Shown piece by piece: positions 1 through 11,200 of a stretch of DNA of 12,517 bases (position 1 is the stretch's first letter; each line of letters opens with the position of its first letter). A program made the position numbers and the translations under genes. The notes beneath the pieces are model-generated. The model saw nothing but the letters and a program-made list of their open reading frames with translations, had not been told where the DNA came from and made no database searches. Source of the stretch: an uncultured Verrucomicrobiales bacterium (GTDB lineage Bacteria > Verrucomicrobiota > Verrucomicrobiae > Limisphaerales > CANJSG01); contig CAMLMI010000112.1 in the NCBI GenBank assembly GCA_946480965.1, positions 1-12,517 of the forward strand, in the 5' to 3' direction.

Positions 1-54
1 GCCGTCCGCGTCCACGGCGGCTACTTCTTTGGTCCAGCGAAGCGGCGGAGGTAG
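1..54 (+). CDS. possible C-terminal end of an upstream protein (partial)
   Basis: Frame 1 is open from the first base and ends at TAG (52-54). It would encode a 17-residue tail finishing in a basic run (PAKRRR). The piece is too short to recognise, and it is supported only by the open frame, the basic C-terminus and the position 62 nt before the next plausible start. It could equally be intergenic. Confidence 0.25.
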   Translation, partial: AVRVHGGYFFGPAKRRR

Positions 55-116
55 AACGCCCGGCTATTTCGGAAGATTGGTTCGCTCGGCATCCAGCACC
101 AACCCAAGAAGGCGCA

Positions 117-521
117 GTGAAACAAGGCACCAAGTTCCTTCTGCTCTGGCTGTTCTCGGCGATCATCCTCAGCACCCTTTTTCGGAATCCAATGCCGCCC
201 GGAGGAGCGACCTGGCCCTACTATTTGCTGATGGCTTCGATCCCGGTCGGCGCGCTGGTCTATGCCCGCTTTCCCGGCAAAGCATCGGCGGTCTTCCTCT
301 ATGGACTCGTCGCCGGGCATTGGTTCGCCGGGCCCGTGGTCGATGAAGCGATGAGGCCGGTGCGTGGAGCGCCGACCGTTGAGGCGGCGATGACCAACGG
401 CTGGCTCCTGGCCATCGCGATGGCCTTGGTTTGCTGCGCTGCCTTCGCCCTGGGACAACGTTTTTCAAAGCGGGAGCAATATCCGCACGATCAGCGCCCG
501 ATGTTGCGACAAAATCCCTGA
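117..521 (+). CDS. small four-helix membrane protein of unknown function
   Basis: A 134-residue protein starting at GTG, with a weak purine-rich AAGAAGG about 4-5 nt upstream. Four hydrophobic segments are visible at about residues 7-22, 34-50, 57-72 and 94-113. They are joined by short loops and followed by a polar, basic tail (about 114-134). I recognise no family and see no conserved catalytic motif. It is probably an inner-membrane protein. It stands alone on the plus strand and converges on the PH-domain pair, with a REPIN-like element in between that may serve as a two-way terminator. Other frames are open here too, but only this one gives a coherent membrane-helix pattern. No function is assigned. 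Confidence 0.6.
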   Translation: MKQGTKFLLLWLFSAIILSTLFRNPMPPGGATWPYYLLMASIPVGALVYARFPGKASAVFLYGLVAGHWFAGPVVDEAMRPVRGAPTVEAAMTNGWLLAIAMALVCCAAFALGQRFSKREQYPHDQRPMLRQNP

Positions 522-563
522 TTTCACAGGGCGGGAAAACGGATCACGGAGGAGCGGGCCAGG

Positions 564-685
564 GTAGGACAGGCTTCCAGCCTGTCCCGGAGTCTGAGCG
601 GAGACACCCGACGGCGGAACGCATGGAGAACCCGGAAACTCACGGGTATTCCACGCCCTCCGGTCAGGCTGGAAGCCTGACCTAC
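564..685. repeat. REPIN-like element: two inverted REP palindromes
   Basis: Two imperfect palindromes face each other. The left one (567-587) has arms GGACAGGCT and AGCCTGTCC around TCC, preceded by GTA. The right one (662-682) has arms GGTCAGGCT and AGCCTGACC around GGA, followed by TAC. Each is the reverse complement of the other except at two bases, which are paired within the hairpin, so both hairpins stay perfect. The spacer carries a third hairpin (621-656). The element lies between convergent genes and begins 4 nt after the stop codon of the minus-strand PH gene, as expected for REP or transcription-end sequences. No transposase or RAYT gene is in the window. Confidence 0.7.
621..656. 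repeat. central hairpin in the REPIN-like spacer
   Basis: Bases 621-634 can pair with 643-656 around an 8-base loop (635-642). The 14 positions include one G-U pair and two mismatches (A-C and A-A). It lies centrally between the two REP palindromes, so the whole unit could fold as either three hairpins or one long hairpin. Confidence 0.5.
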
Positions 686-689
686 TTTT

Positions 690-1460
690 TCACCGCGCCT
701 TTTCCCGCTCCCGCAGCCGCCCGGTTTCTAATCGCAGTTCGCGGATCGCGGCGCGCAGCTCCTCGTTCCATTGGGTCTCCGGAGCAACCGTTCCCGGTTC
801 CTCGTGGATCGCGTGGTCATCCTCCGGATCACCCAGTCCGGCTTCGCGGAAGCGGCGCAGCCTTTCCAAGATCAGGTCGCGGATGGCTTCGGCGTTGTCC
901 ACGCAGTGGAAGAGGCCCTGGTGCATCGACTCGGCTTGGCCGGGTTGCGCGTGTTGATCGCCACCGCCGCCGGCGGAACGCACCTGCACATCGGCCAGTC
1001 CCAGCAGGCGTTGGAGCGGTCCCTGCGACACGGCCACATGCTGGATGTTGGCGAAGCTCATCGTCATTTCCTGCACCTTCCACGTGCCGGTGCGGATGCG
1101 CAGACTGCGGTCGGTGACGACATACCAGCGCAGCTCGTAGTCCAGCCGCACCATCGCGTAGGTCACCGGGATCTGGAGGATGAACGCCACCACGGAAATC
1201 CCCTCCACCACCCAGAGCAGTTCCGCCCAGTCACCCGCGAACTTCCGCACCTCGCCGCGCATTCCGAAGACGAACCCGAGCCACGCCACCAATCCCACCA
1301 CCGCACCAGCCTGGCTGAAGATCCAACCCAGCAGCTTCAAGCGGTAGTAGTTCCGACCCGCGCGGAAGACCTGGACCGAGGCGGGATCGCCGAACGGCGC
1401 CTGGGGTTCCGGCGGCACGCGCAGCCAGCGCAGCAGCGTCGTTCTCAAGCGGTCAAACAT
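690..1460 (-). CDS. PH-domain (bPH_2/DUF304-type) membrane protein, second gene of pair
   Basis: A 256-residue inner-membrane protein. Two hydrophobic segments (about 43-66 and 80-104) are followed by a bacterial PH-like domain (about 110-202), with the pattern WYVVTDRSLRIRTGTW and then SFANIQHV...QRLLGLADVQV typical of the YdbS/YdbT (DUF304) family. A Gly/Gln-rich loop interrupts the domain at about 163-178. A charged helix (about 231-255) ends the protein. I chose ATG 1460 over the upstream ATG at 1487 because AAGGAGG lies 5 nt before it. This start overlaps the stop of the upstream gene by 8 nt, so the two are probably translationally coupled. The molecular role of these proteins is poorly known; membrane-associated or cell-envelope functions have been proposed for the family. 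Confidence 0.85.
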   Translation of the reverse strand: MFDRLRTTLLRWLRVPPEPQAPFGDPASVQVFRAGRNYYRLKLLGWIFSQAGAVVGLVAWLGFVFGMRGEVRKFAGDWAELLWVVEGISVVAFILQIPVTYAMVRLDYELRWYVVTDRSLRIRTGTWKVQEMTMSFANIQHVAVSQGPLQRLLGLADVQVRSAGGGGDQHAQPGQAESMHQGLFHCVDNAEAIRDLILERLRRFREAGLGDPEDDHAIHEEPGTVAPETQWNEELRAAIRELRLETGRLREREKAR

Positions 1461-2097
1461 CGGAGCCTCCTTCCTTCGCTCCAGCATTTCCGCGTTCGAG
1501 CAAACGCCGGACCTCGCGCAGTTCCTGGGCGGTCTCGCGCAGGGCGAGGGCCAGTTCGCGGGCCGTTTCGCCGTCGAGGCCGACGCGGTCGCCGCCGTTG
1601 GCCAGCGTGGCGGCCGAGGCTTTGACCGGTTCCTTCACCCCGCGCATCCGCGCGTAGAGGAAGTCGCGGACGGCTTCGAACTCCTTCACGCCTTCGATGA
1701 CCATTTCGGCCGAGGAACTGCCGCTCGCGGTCTGGATCAGCACCTTGGCCAGGCCGAGCCAGCGTTCGACCACGTTCGACCGGAGATGGATGTCCTGGAT
1801 GCGCGCGTAGTTCACGATCACCTCGCGCCGGAAGAGGATGCCCCAACGCATGGAGATGCCCTCGTCGGTGAAGCGGTAGCGCATCGTGTGGTAGCGGAAA
1901 TAGGCGGGCAGGATCAGGATCGGGAAGAGCGGCGGGATCACCAGGCAGCTCAGGAGATAGTAGGTCCAGAGGCTGCGGTCGGGGCGTTCGATGGCGAGGA
2001 TGGCCGAGTCGATCGGAGGGGGCTTCACGCGGCGCATCAGACGGGAAACCAGCCAAGACGACAAGACCGCCGAACAACCCGATTGCCGATCTGCCAT
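1453..2097 (-). CDS. PH-domain (bPH_2/DUF304-type) membrane protein, first gene of pair
   Basis: A 214-residue paralogue of the downstream gene. One proline-interrupted hydrophobic hairpin (about 44-67) precedes a PH-like domain (about 73-152), with YRFTDEGISMRWGILFRREV and NYARIQDI...ERWLGLAKV matching the family core. A linker and a leucine-rich helix (about 176-203) follow. The start is uncertain. ATG 2097 has a GGAG 7 nt upstream, but both that site and the first residues lie in a heptamer array. ATG 2037 (residue 21) gives the more typical N-terminus but has no visible ribosome site. The pair resembles the ydbS-ydbT type of arrangement, suggesting the two products work as a complex in the membrane. 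Their function is not established here. Confidence 0.83.
   Translation of the reverse strand: MADRQSGCSAVLSSWLVSRLMRRVKPPPIDSAILAIERPDRSLWTYYLLSCLVIPPLFPILILPAYFRYHTMRYRFTDEGISMRWGILFRREVIVNYARIQDIHLRSNVVERWLGLAKVLIQTASGSSSAEMVIEGVKEFEAVRDFLYARMRGVKEPVKASAATLANGGDRVGLDGETARELALALRETAQELREVRRLLERGNAGAKEGGSDV
1466..1472 (-). promoter_or_regulatory. Shine-Dalgarno site of the second PH gene
   Basis: The minus strand reads AAGGAGG, followed by 5 nt and ATG 1460. The site lies inside the 3' end of the upstream PH gene. It fixes the start of the downstream gene and explains the 8-nt overlap. Confidence 0.75.
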
Positions 2098-2112
2098 CTC
2101 CGATCTCCGATT
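2078..2112. repeat. short degenerate heptamer array (about 5 units)
   Basis: Five successive 7-nt units of the form nCCGATn are visible: CCCGATT, GCCGATC, TGCCATC, TCCGATC and TCCGATT. The array lies at the 5' edge of the minus-strand PH gene, in the divergent spacer before the isomerase-like gene. The same 7-nt period, with other units, recurs at 11027-11145. Confidence 0.6.
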
Positions 2113-2221
2113 CCCCGAGCTCGCCTCCCCCGAACATGGGGCTCACTGCCTCCTGTCCTGCGGAGCGACATTCTGCCAGCGTTTGACCCGCAACCCCGAA
2201 CTGCTCCAAACCACCCACGGC

Positions 2222-3181
2222 ATGAACCTCTCCCGTCGCTCCTTTCTCGCCTCCGCCGCCGCGCTCCCGGCCGCGCTCGCTCTCCGGCCCGGTGTTGTTT
2301 CCGCCGCCGCTCCCGCAGCCACCAAGCCCCGCATCAAGCTCGGCATCTCCACCTACTCCTACTGGCACTTCCGCACCGCCAAGGTCTCCATCGAGTCCTG
2401 CATCGACCGCACCTCCGCGCTCGGCGTCGAGGGCGTGGACATTCTCCATCGCCAGATGGACCTCGACGAAAAGGCCCCGGTCGATGCCGCCGCGCGCGCC
2501 TATTGCCAGAAGCTCAAGCGCCACGCTTTCCGCAACGGCGTCTCGCTCATCTCCCTCTCCACGCACCAGAACTTCGTCAGTCCCGACCCGGCCAAGCGCA
2601 AGGCCGCCATCGACCATACGATCAAGACGCTCCAGCTCTCGCACGAGCTCGGCGCGCCCAGCATCCGCCTCAATTCCGGCCGCTGGAATACCATCGCCTC
2701 CTTCGACGAACTGATGGCCAAGCGCGGCATCGAGCCTGTGCTGGAAGGCCACAAGGAGGACGACGGCTTCAAGTGGTGCATCGATTCCATCGCCGAACTT
2801 CTGCCCAAGGCCGAGCAATACGGCGTCGTCATGGCGCTGGAAAACCACTGGGGTCTGACCCGTTCGCCCGAGGGGCTTCTCCGCATCCACGACGCGCTGC
2901 CCTCGCCCTGGCTCGGCATCCTGATGGACACCGGCAACTTCCTCGAAGACCCCTACGACAAGCTCAAGCAGATCGCGTCCAAGACCGTCTTCGTGCAGGC
3001 CAAGATGTATCCCGGCGGCGGCGAGTGGTATACCCTCGACCTCGACTACCCGCGCATCGCCGGCATCCTGCGCGACGCGAACTACAGCGGTTTCGTCTCG
3101 CTGGAAATGGAGGGCAAGGAAGACGCCAACACCGCCGTGCCCAAGTGCATAGCCGAACTGCGGTCGGCCTTCGGGATCTGA
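2222..3181 (+). CDS. Tat-exported sugar phosphate isomerase/epimerase-like TIM barrel
   Basis: A 319-residue protein of the xylose-isomerase-like TIM barrel (AP endonuclease 2) superfamily. ATG 2222 starts a clear twin-arginine signal (SRRSFLAS, residues 4-11, then an Ala-rich segment to about 30), which settles the start inside a longer open frame. Barrel motifs are GISTYSYWHF (41-50), GVEGVDI (68-74), VVMALENHWG (202-211), GILMDTGNF (232-240) and FVSLEMEG (291-298). Probable metal ligands are E207, D236 and E295. The usual histidine of the VHVKD-type strand appears to be Q259 (VFVQAK). Substrates in this family range from keto-sugars to inositols, and this one cannot be read from sequence. 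It probably acts in the periplasm in polysaccharide or sugar metabolism, next to a convergent pectin-type acetylesterase. Confidence 0.88.
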   Translation: MNLSRRSFLASAAALPAALALRPGVVSAAAPAATKPRIKLGISTYSYWHFRTAKVSIESCIDRTSALGVEGVDILHRQMDLDEKAPVDAAARAYCQKLKRHAFRNGVSLISLSTHQNFVSPDPAKRKAAIDHTIKTLQLSHELGAPSIRLNSGRWNTIASFDELMAKRGIEPVLEGHKEDDGFKWCIDSIAELLPKAEQYGVVMALENHWGLTRSPEGLLRIHDALPSPWLGILMDTGNFLEDPYDKLKQIASKTVFVQAKMYPGGGEWYTLDLDYPRIAGILRDANYSGFVSLEMEGKEDANTAVPKCIAELRSAFGI

Positions 3182-3205
3182 CCCGGGTCGGAGAGTGTTC
3201 CCTGG

Positions 3206-4099
3206 TCAGTGCCGGGTGCCCTTCGGATCGTAGGCGGGCACGGTTTGGGCTTTGTCCGACATCGCCTTCACCAGGGTTCCGATCTCCAGCCCCTTGATTC
3301 CGGACACCACGCACTGGGCGTTCACGTCGGCGCCGAGCGGCGTGGTGTGGGTGCGTTCGTCGGCGAAGTAGGCTTCGACCGCTTCCTTGCCTTCCTTTTC
3401 GTAGCGACGGGCGATGATCTCGTTGAGATCGAGGAACGGCGCTCCAGCGGCTTCGGCGGCTTCGCGCGCCCATTTGCCGTAGGAGTCGTTGGCCCGGATC
3501 ACGCGCCCGTCCTTCCAGAGCTTGCGGGGAACGAGCGAACAGACGATCGGGTGCGCGCCCTTGGCCTTGGCTTCGGTCACGTATTGCCGGAGATACCAGC
3601 CAAAGCTGCGGACGGTCTCGGTCTTGCCCGTCTCCTCCACGACGCCTTCGGTGGATTCGTCGCCGTTGCCCTTGATGGAGGCGCGGGGCCGGGTGCCCTG
3701 GAACATCTCGCCGCCGTCGTTGTGGCCGAACTGGATCAGGAGGAAGTCGCCGGGCTTGAGCTCGGCCAGGACCTTTTCCCAGCGGCCTTCCGTGCGGAAG
3801 GTGCGGCTGCTGCGCCCGCCGATGGCGCGATTGACCACGTTGAGCTTGGTCCGGTCGAAATAGCCCGCCAGCGGATCGCCCCAGCCGAGCTGGTCCCGGG
3901 TGCCGGTGCGGACGGTGGAATCCCCCACGAGGAAGAGCGTGGGCAGGGTGGGGTTCACGGCCGGGGCGGCCGGGGTCTTGGCGTCGTTTTCCACCGGCCG
4001 GGCGTCCTCGGCCGCCAAAACGCGTCCGGCGAACAGAAGGAGGAGGGCGATCCCGGCCCGGAGGCCAAGGGGCACGAACGTTTTGACAAGAGGGTGCAT
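3206..4099 (-). CDS. secreted rhamnogalacturonan acetylesterase-like SGNH hydrolase
   Basis: A 297-residue GDSL/SGNH hydrolase resembling carbohydrate esterase family 12, which removes acetyl groups from rhamnogalacturonan I. An N-terminal signal peptide (hydrophobic 15-30, ending VLAA) implies export. Block I is VGDSTVRTG, with nucleophile Ser61. Block II is [12 protein letters not shown], with an oxyanion-hole glycine near 94-95. Block III is QFGHNDGG, with Asn127. Block V is [12 protein letters not shown], with His251. Fungal enzymes have Asp three residues before this His; here that position is Glu248, with Asp247 just before it. The length is slightly above the fungal enzymes. ATG 4099 has no clear ribosome site. 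The gene ends 24 nt from the convergent isomerase-like gene and is divergent from the hybrid kinase. Confidence 0.9.
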   Translation of the reverse strand: MHPLVKTFVPLGLRAGIALLLLFAGRVLAAEDARPVENDAKTPAAPAVNPTLPTLFLVGDSTVRTGTRDQLGWGDPLAGYFDRTKLNVVNRAIGGRSSRTFRTEGRWEKVLAELKPGDFLLIQFGHNDGGEMFQGTRPRASIKGNGDESTEGVVEETGKTETVRSFGWYLRQYVTEAKAKGAHPIVCSLVPRKLWKDGRVIRANDSYGKWAREAAEAAGAPFLDLNEIIARRYEKEGKEAVEAYFADERTHTTPLGADVNAQCVVSGIKGLEIGTLVKAMSDKAQTVPAYDPKGTRH

Positions 4100-4165
4100 G
4101 GGCCCAGAAAACTATGGGCAACCTCGCCGGAGCAATCCCGTTTCACCCGAGGCCGATCCGCCGCC

Positions 4166-4196
4166 GCCCGGCGACCCCGTCTCAAGACGGCCGGGC
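4166..4196. promoter_or_regulatory. bulged inverted repeat in divergent spacer
   Basis: CCGTCT (4177-4182) pairs with AGACGG (4185-4190) around CA. An outer GCCCGG (4166-4171) pairs with CCGGGC (4191-4196), leaving a 5-nt bulge on the left side. The structure lies 63 nt before the kinase start and 66 nt before the esterase start on the other strand, so it could be an operator or a leader hairpin. No T-tract follows. Confidence 0.35.
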
Positions 4197-4235
4197 AAGC
4201 GGCCGATAACACCGAATACCGTCGTTGCCGATGTG

Positions 4236-4247
4236 CGTGGCACCACG
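4236..4247. promoter_or_regulatory. perfect 5+5 inverted repeat just upstream of the kinase gene
   Basis: CGTGG-CA-CCACG lies 12 nt before the ATG at 4260. Its position would suit a repressor site or a leader hairpin over the ribosome-binding region, where no Shine-Dalgarno sequence is visible. This is only suggestive: short palindromes are common in GC-rich DNA. Confidence 0.25.
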
Positions 4248-4259
4248 ATCCGCCGTCCG

Positions 4260-8324
<4,065 letters not shown>

Positions 8325-8803
8325 ACCGCGCGAGCGCCTCGCGGAGCTGGGCGGGGGAGTTCCGGCTGCGGAGCGCGGCGATGGCGGCGGCGGCGAGCTG
8401 GTCGCAGCGTTCGTTCTCGGGATGGCCCGCGTGGCCCTTGAGCCAGCGCCATTCGACCGTGTGCGGGGCCAGGGCCTTGTCGAGACGCCGCCAGAGGTCT
8501 TCGTTCTTCACCGGCCCCTTGGCGGCGGTCTTCCAGCCGTTCCGCTTCCAGCCGTGGATCCAGCGGGTGATGCCGTCCTTCAGGTAGCTGGAGTCGGTGT
8601 AGAGCGCGACCTGGCAGGGCCGGTTCAGCACCTCCAGCGCCCCGATGGCGGCGCGGAGCTCCATGCGGTTGTTGGTGGTGGCGGGCACGGCCCCGCTGAG
8701 TTCCTTGCGGTGCGGGCCGGAGACGAGCACGGCGGCCCAACCGCCGGGGCCGGGATTGCCCTGGCACCCGCCGTCGGTGTGGATGGTGACGGACTGCACG
8801 GCG

Positions 8804-9688
8804 CTACTTGGCGAACCCACGGAGCTTGAGCCAGGAGAGGCAGTTGGTGGTCCAAGGATGCAGCGCGTCGCCGGGCATCGCGTTGCGCGCGCCGAGGCCG
8901 AGGCCGTGCGGGCCGCTCTGGAAGACGTGCAGTTCGTGCGGAACTTTTTCTCGGCTCAAGGCGGCGGCGAAGGCCAGCGAGTTCTCCACCTTCACCACGG
9001 TGTCGTCGCCCGTGCTCCAGAGGAAGGTGGGCGGGGTCTGGGCGTTGACCTGGAGTTCGTTCGACATCAGCCGGACCAGCTCTTCGGACGGCTGGTCGCC
9101 AAGCAGGTTCTTCTTCGAGCCACCGTGCGTGAGCGGGCCCATGCTGATGACGGCGTAGCAGAGGATGCCGAGATCGGGCCGGCTGCTGACGCGTTCGATC
9201 GGATCGGTGGCTTCGGCGTTGCCCGCGTCCCAATGGGTCAGGAGCGACGAGGCCAAATGCCCGCCGGCGGAGGAACCGATGATGCCGATGCGGTTGGTGT
9301 CCACGCCCCATTCCGCCGCGCGGCTACGGACCGTGCGCAAGGCGCGGGCCGCGTCGTTCAGCATGGCGGGATGGCGGTAGCCGCCGGAGCCGAGGCGATA
9401 TTTCAGGACGAAGGCGGCGATGCCGTTGGTCGCGAACCAACGGGCGTAGCCGGAGCCTTCGTGGTCGGCCAGATGCGCGTAGCCGCCGCCGGGGCAAACC
9501 ACGATGGCGGCTCCGGTGGCCTTGGCCGGGTCGGGCCGGAAAACCGTCAGCGTGGGAATGTCCTTGGCCTCGGAACCGAGCGCGCCCGGCGCGCCGTTGG
9601 GCCAGAGAGGGAAGGTGTCCGGAGCCTCGGCGGCCAGGGCCGGCACAAGGGTCGCCAGGGTGGCAACCACGATGGAAAGGATGCGCAT
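8804..9688 (-). CDS. secreted alpha/beta-hydrolase, acetylxylan esterase-like
   Basis: A 294-residue alpha/beta-hydrolase of the Aes / BD-FAE type (COG0657-like), a family of carbohydrate and small-ester esterases. A signal peptide (1-20, ending ALAA) indicates export. The oxyanion-hole motif is CPGGGY (65-70). The nucleophile elbow is GSSAGG, with Ser140. The acid is Asp228 or Asp229 in STGDDTVV, and the base is His261 (GPHGLGLG). The N-terminal [13 protein letters not shown] segment is typical of secreted family members near polysaccharide-degrading genes. It probably deacetylates or de-esterifies plant cell-wall material, consistent with the acetylesterase at 3206-4099, but the substrate is inferred. 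The start has no clear Shine-Dalgarno sequence. It sits 45 nt after the flavoprotein gene and 4 nt before rnhA, probably in one transcript. Confidence 0.88.
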   Translation of the reverse strand: MRILSIVVATLATLVPALAAEAPDTFPLWPNGAPGALGSEAKDIPTLTVFRPDPAKATGAAIVVCPGGGYAHLADHEGSGYARWFATNGIAAFVLKYRLGSGGYRHPAMLNDAARALRTVRSRAAEWGVDTNRIGIIGSSAGGHLASSLLTHWDAGNAEATDPIERVSSRPDLGILCYAVISMGPLTHGGSKKNLLGDQPSEELVRLMSNELQVNAQTPPTFLWSTGDDTVVKVENSLAFAAALSREKVPHELHVFQSGPHGLGLGARNAMPGDALHPWTTNCLSWLKLRGFAK

Positions 9689-9733
9689 GGACCGACCGTG
9701 ACCAAGTCGCCCGGCTTCTGGCCAGAGACTTCT

Positions 9734-10996
9734 TCAATCCCGGCCGATCAAGGGCGAAACCGCTTCGGCCATCGCATTGCCCGCGATCCAGCCCGTGGTC
9801 CAGGCGGCCTGGAAGTTGAAGCCACCCGTGACGCCGTCGATGTCCAGCATCTCGCCGGCGAAGTGCAGGCCAGGGCAGACGCGGCTTTCCATCGTCTTGA
9901 AATTCACCTCGGGCAGCTTCACGCCGCCGCAGGTGACGAACTCGTCCTTGTTCAGGCTCTTGCCCGTGACCGCAAACTCGGCTTCGACCAATTGCCGGGC
10001 CAGCGCCTGGGAATGGTGTTTCTGAAGGCCGCTCCAGCGGGTCTCCGAAGGGATGCCGGCGTTGGCCACGATGCGTTCCCATAGGCGGGCGGTGAGGGGC
10101 GGGAGGACAACGTTGCGGACGAGCTTCGCGCCGTCGGATTGGCGGAGCTGGTTCAGTCGGGCCAAGGCGTCGTCGAGCGTGGCGGTGCCGAGCCAGTTGA
10201 TCCGGAGCGGAAAGGTGTAGTGCTTCTCGGCCAATTCCCGGGCGCCCCAGGCCGATGCGCGGAGAATGCCCGGGCCGCTGAACCCCCAGTGGGTGATCAG
10301 CACGGGACCGGTTTCCTTCAGCTTCGTGCCGGGAATGGTGACGGTGGCGGGATCGACCGCCACGCCGGCCAACCCTTCCAGCCGCGCATCCTTCACCTCA
10401 AAGGTGAAGAGCGACGGCACGGGCGGCTCGATGGTGTGGCCCAGCCCGATGGCCAAGGCGGCGGCGGCTTCTGCGCGGCACCCGCCTAGCGCGAGCAGGA
10501 GGCGACGGCAGTCCAACGTGGTTTTGTTGGCCAGATGCAGCCGGAATCCGCCCTCGGGGAGACGTTCGATGCGCTCCACGCCGCAGTTGGGCCGCAGGAC
10601 CACGCCGGCGCGGCGGGCGGCGTCGGTCAAGCAGTCGATGATCGTCTGGGAACTGTCCGTGGTGGGGAACATCCGGCCATCGGCCTCGGTCTTCAGCGCG
10701 ACGCCGCGTTCTTCGAACCACCGGATGGTGTCCGTGGGCTGGAAGCGGGTGAAGGGACCGATCAAGGCGCGTCCGCCGCGCGGGTAGCGTTGGGCGAGCA
10801 GCTTGGGGTCGAAGCAGTGGTGGGTGACGTTGCAGCGGCCGCCGCCGGAGATCTTCACCTTGGCGAGGAAGTTCGGGCCGCGTTCCAGCAAATGGACGCG
10901 CAGGCCGGGTCGGGCCGAGGCGGCGGCGATGGCTCCGAAGAACCCGGCCGCCCCGCCGCCGATCACGGCGATGTCGATGGAAGTGGAAGCTGTCAC
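9734..10996 (-). CDS. HI0933/YhiN (BaiN)-family FAD-dependent oxidoreductase
   Basis: A 420-residue flavoprotein of the HI0933 family (also called BaiN-like or YhiN). The Rossmann dinucleotide motif is IGGGAAG (12-18), binding FAD. The family signature SGGGRCNVTH lies at 50-59, and DGRMFP at 106-111. The C-terminal FAD-binding block (about 353-406) includes CGGVKLPEV, LHFAGEMLDIDG and GGFNFQAAWTTG. Length and motif order match complete members. Its natural substrate is unknown; the family is linked to bile-acid dehydroxylation in some gut bacteria, but nothing here points to that. The start is GTG 10996, the first in-frame start, without a visible ribosome site. It is probably the first gene of the minus-strand cluster with the esterase and rnhA, although it shares no obvious pathway with them. 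It is divergent from fliJ. Confidence 0.93.
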   Translation of the reverse strand: MTASTSIDIAVIGGGAAGFFGAIAAASARPGLRVHLLERGPNFLAKVKISGGGRCNVTHHCFDPKLLAQRYPRGGRALIGPFTRFQPTDTIRWFEERGVALKTEADGRMFPTTDSSQTIIDCLTDAARRAGVVLRPNCGVERIERLPEGGFRLHLANKTTLDCRRLLLALGGCRAEAAAALAIGLGHTIEPPVPSLFTFEVKDARLEGLAGVAVDPATVTIPGTKLKETGPVLITHWGFSGPGILRASAWGARELAEKHYTFPLRINWLGTATLDDALARLNQLRQSDGAKLVRNVVLPPLTARLWERIVANAGIPSETRWSGLQKHHSQALARQLVEAEFAVTGKSLNKDEFVTCGGVKLPEVNFKTMESRVCPGLHFAGEMLDIDGVTGGFNFQAAWTTGWIAGNAMAEAVSPLIGRD

Positions 10997-11026
10997 GTTG
11001 CGGGCGGATTAAGCCGGGGCAGGGGG

Positions 11027-11145
11027 AAAGTCCAAAGTTCAAAGTCCAAGGTTCAAGGTCATTGGTCCGTTGTCCGTTGTCCGTTGTCCGTTGTCCGTTC
11101 CGGCATCCGGCATCCGGCATCCGGCATCCGGCATCAGTGGTCAGT
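11027..11145. repeat. 17-unit heptamer-period array with drifting unit sequence
   Basis: Read in steps of 7 from 11027, the sequence runs without a break through AAAGTCC-type units (11027-11061, consensus AARGTYC), one TTGGTCC, four identical GTTGTCC (11069-11096), one hybrid GTTCCGG, four identical CATCCGG (11104-11131), CATCAGT and GGTCAGT. The register never shifts although the unit changes completely. The array occupies most of the 204-nt spacer between the divergent flavoprotein and flagellar genes. Confidence 0.85.
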
Positions 11146-11184
11146 CTCGCCACCCGCCACCCTTTGGCTCGACGGCTGCTTTCC

Positions 11185-11190
11185 AAGGAG
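11185..11190 (+). promoter_or_regulatory. Shine-Dalgarno site of fliJ
   Basis: AAGGAG lies 10 nt before ATG 11201. It sets the fliJ start inside a much longer upstream-open frame. Confidence 0.7.
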
Positions 11191-11200
11191 TTGCCCGTCT

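Noticed and set aside
1445..2890. A 481-codon minus-strand frame across the isomerase-like and PH genes
   Set aside because: It runs antisense to a clear Tat-signal TIM barrel and then out of frame through the PH gene; no motif supports it.
3180..3189. GACCCGGGTC palindrome at the isomerase-like stop codon
   Set aside because: It is too short, with no loop or T-tract, to be called a terminator or operator.
11027..11145. CRISPR array or direct-repeat attachment site
   Set aside because: The units are contiguous 7-mers without unique spacers, and there is no cas gene or integrase nearby.
11165..11180. A sigma-54-like promoter (TGGCTCG, 4 nt, CTGCT) before fliJ
   Set aside because: Spacing of the GG and GC elements is right, but the transcript would start near 11191, after the fliJ ribosome site at 11185-11190, so it could not give a well-translated message.
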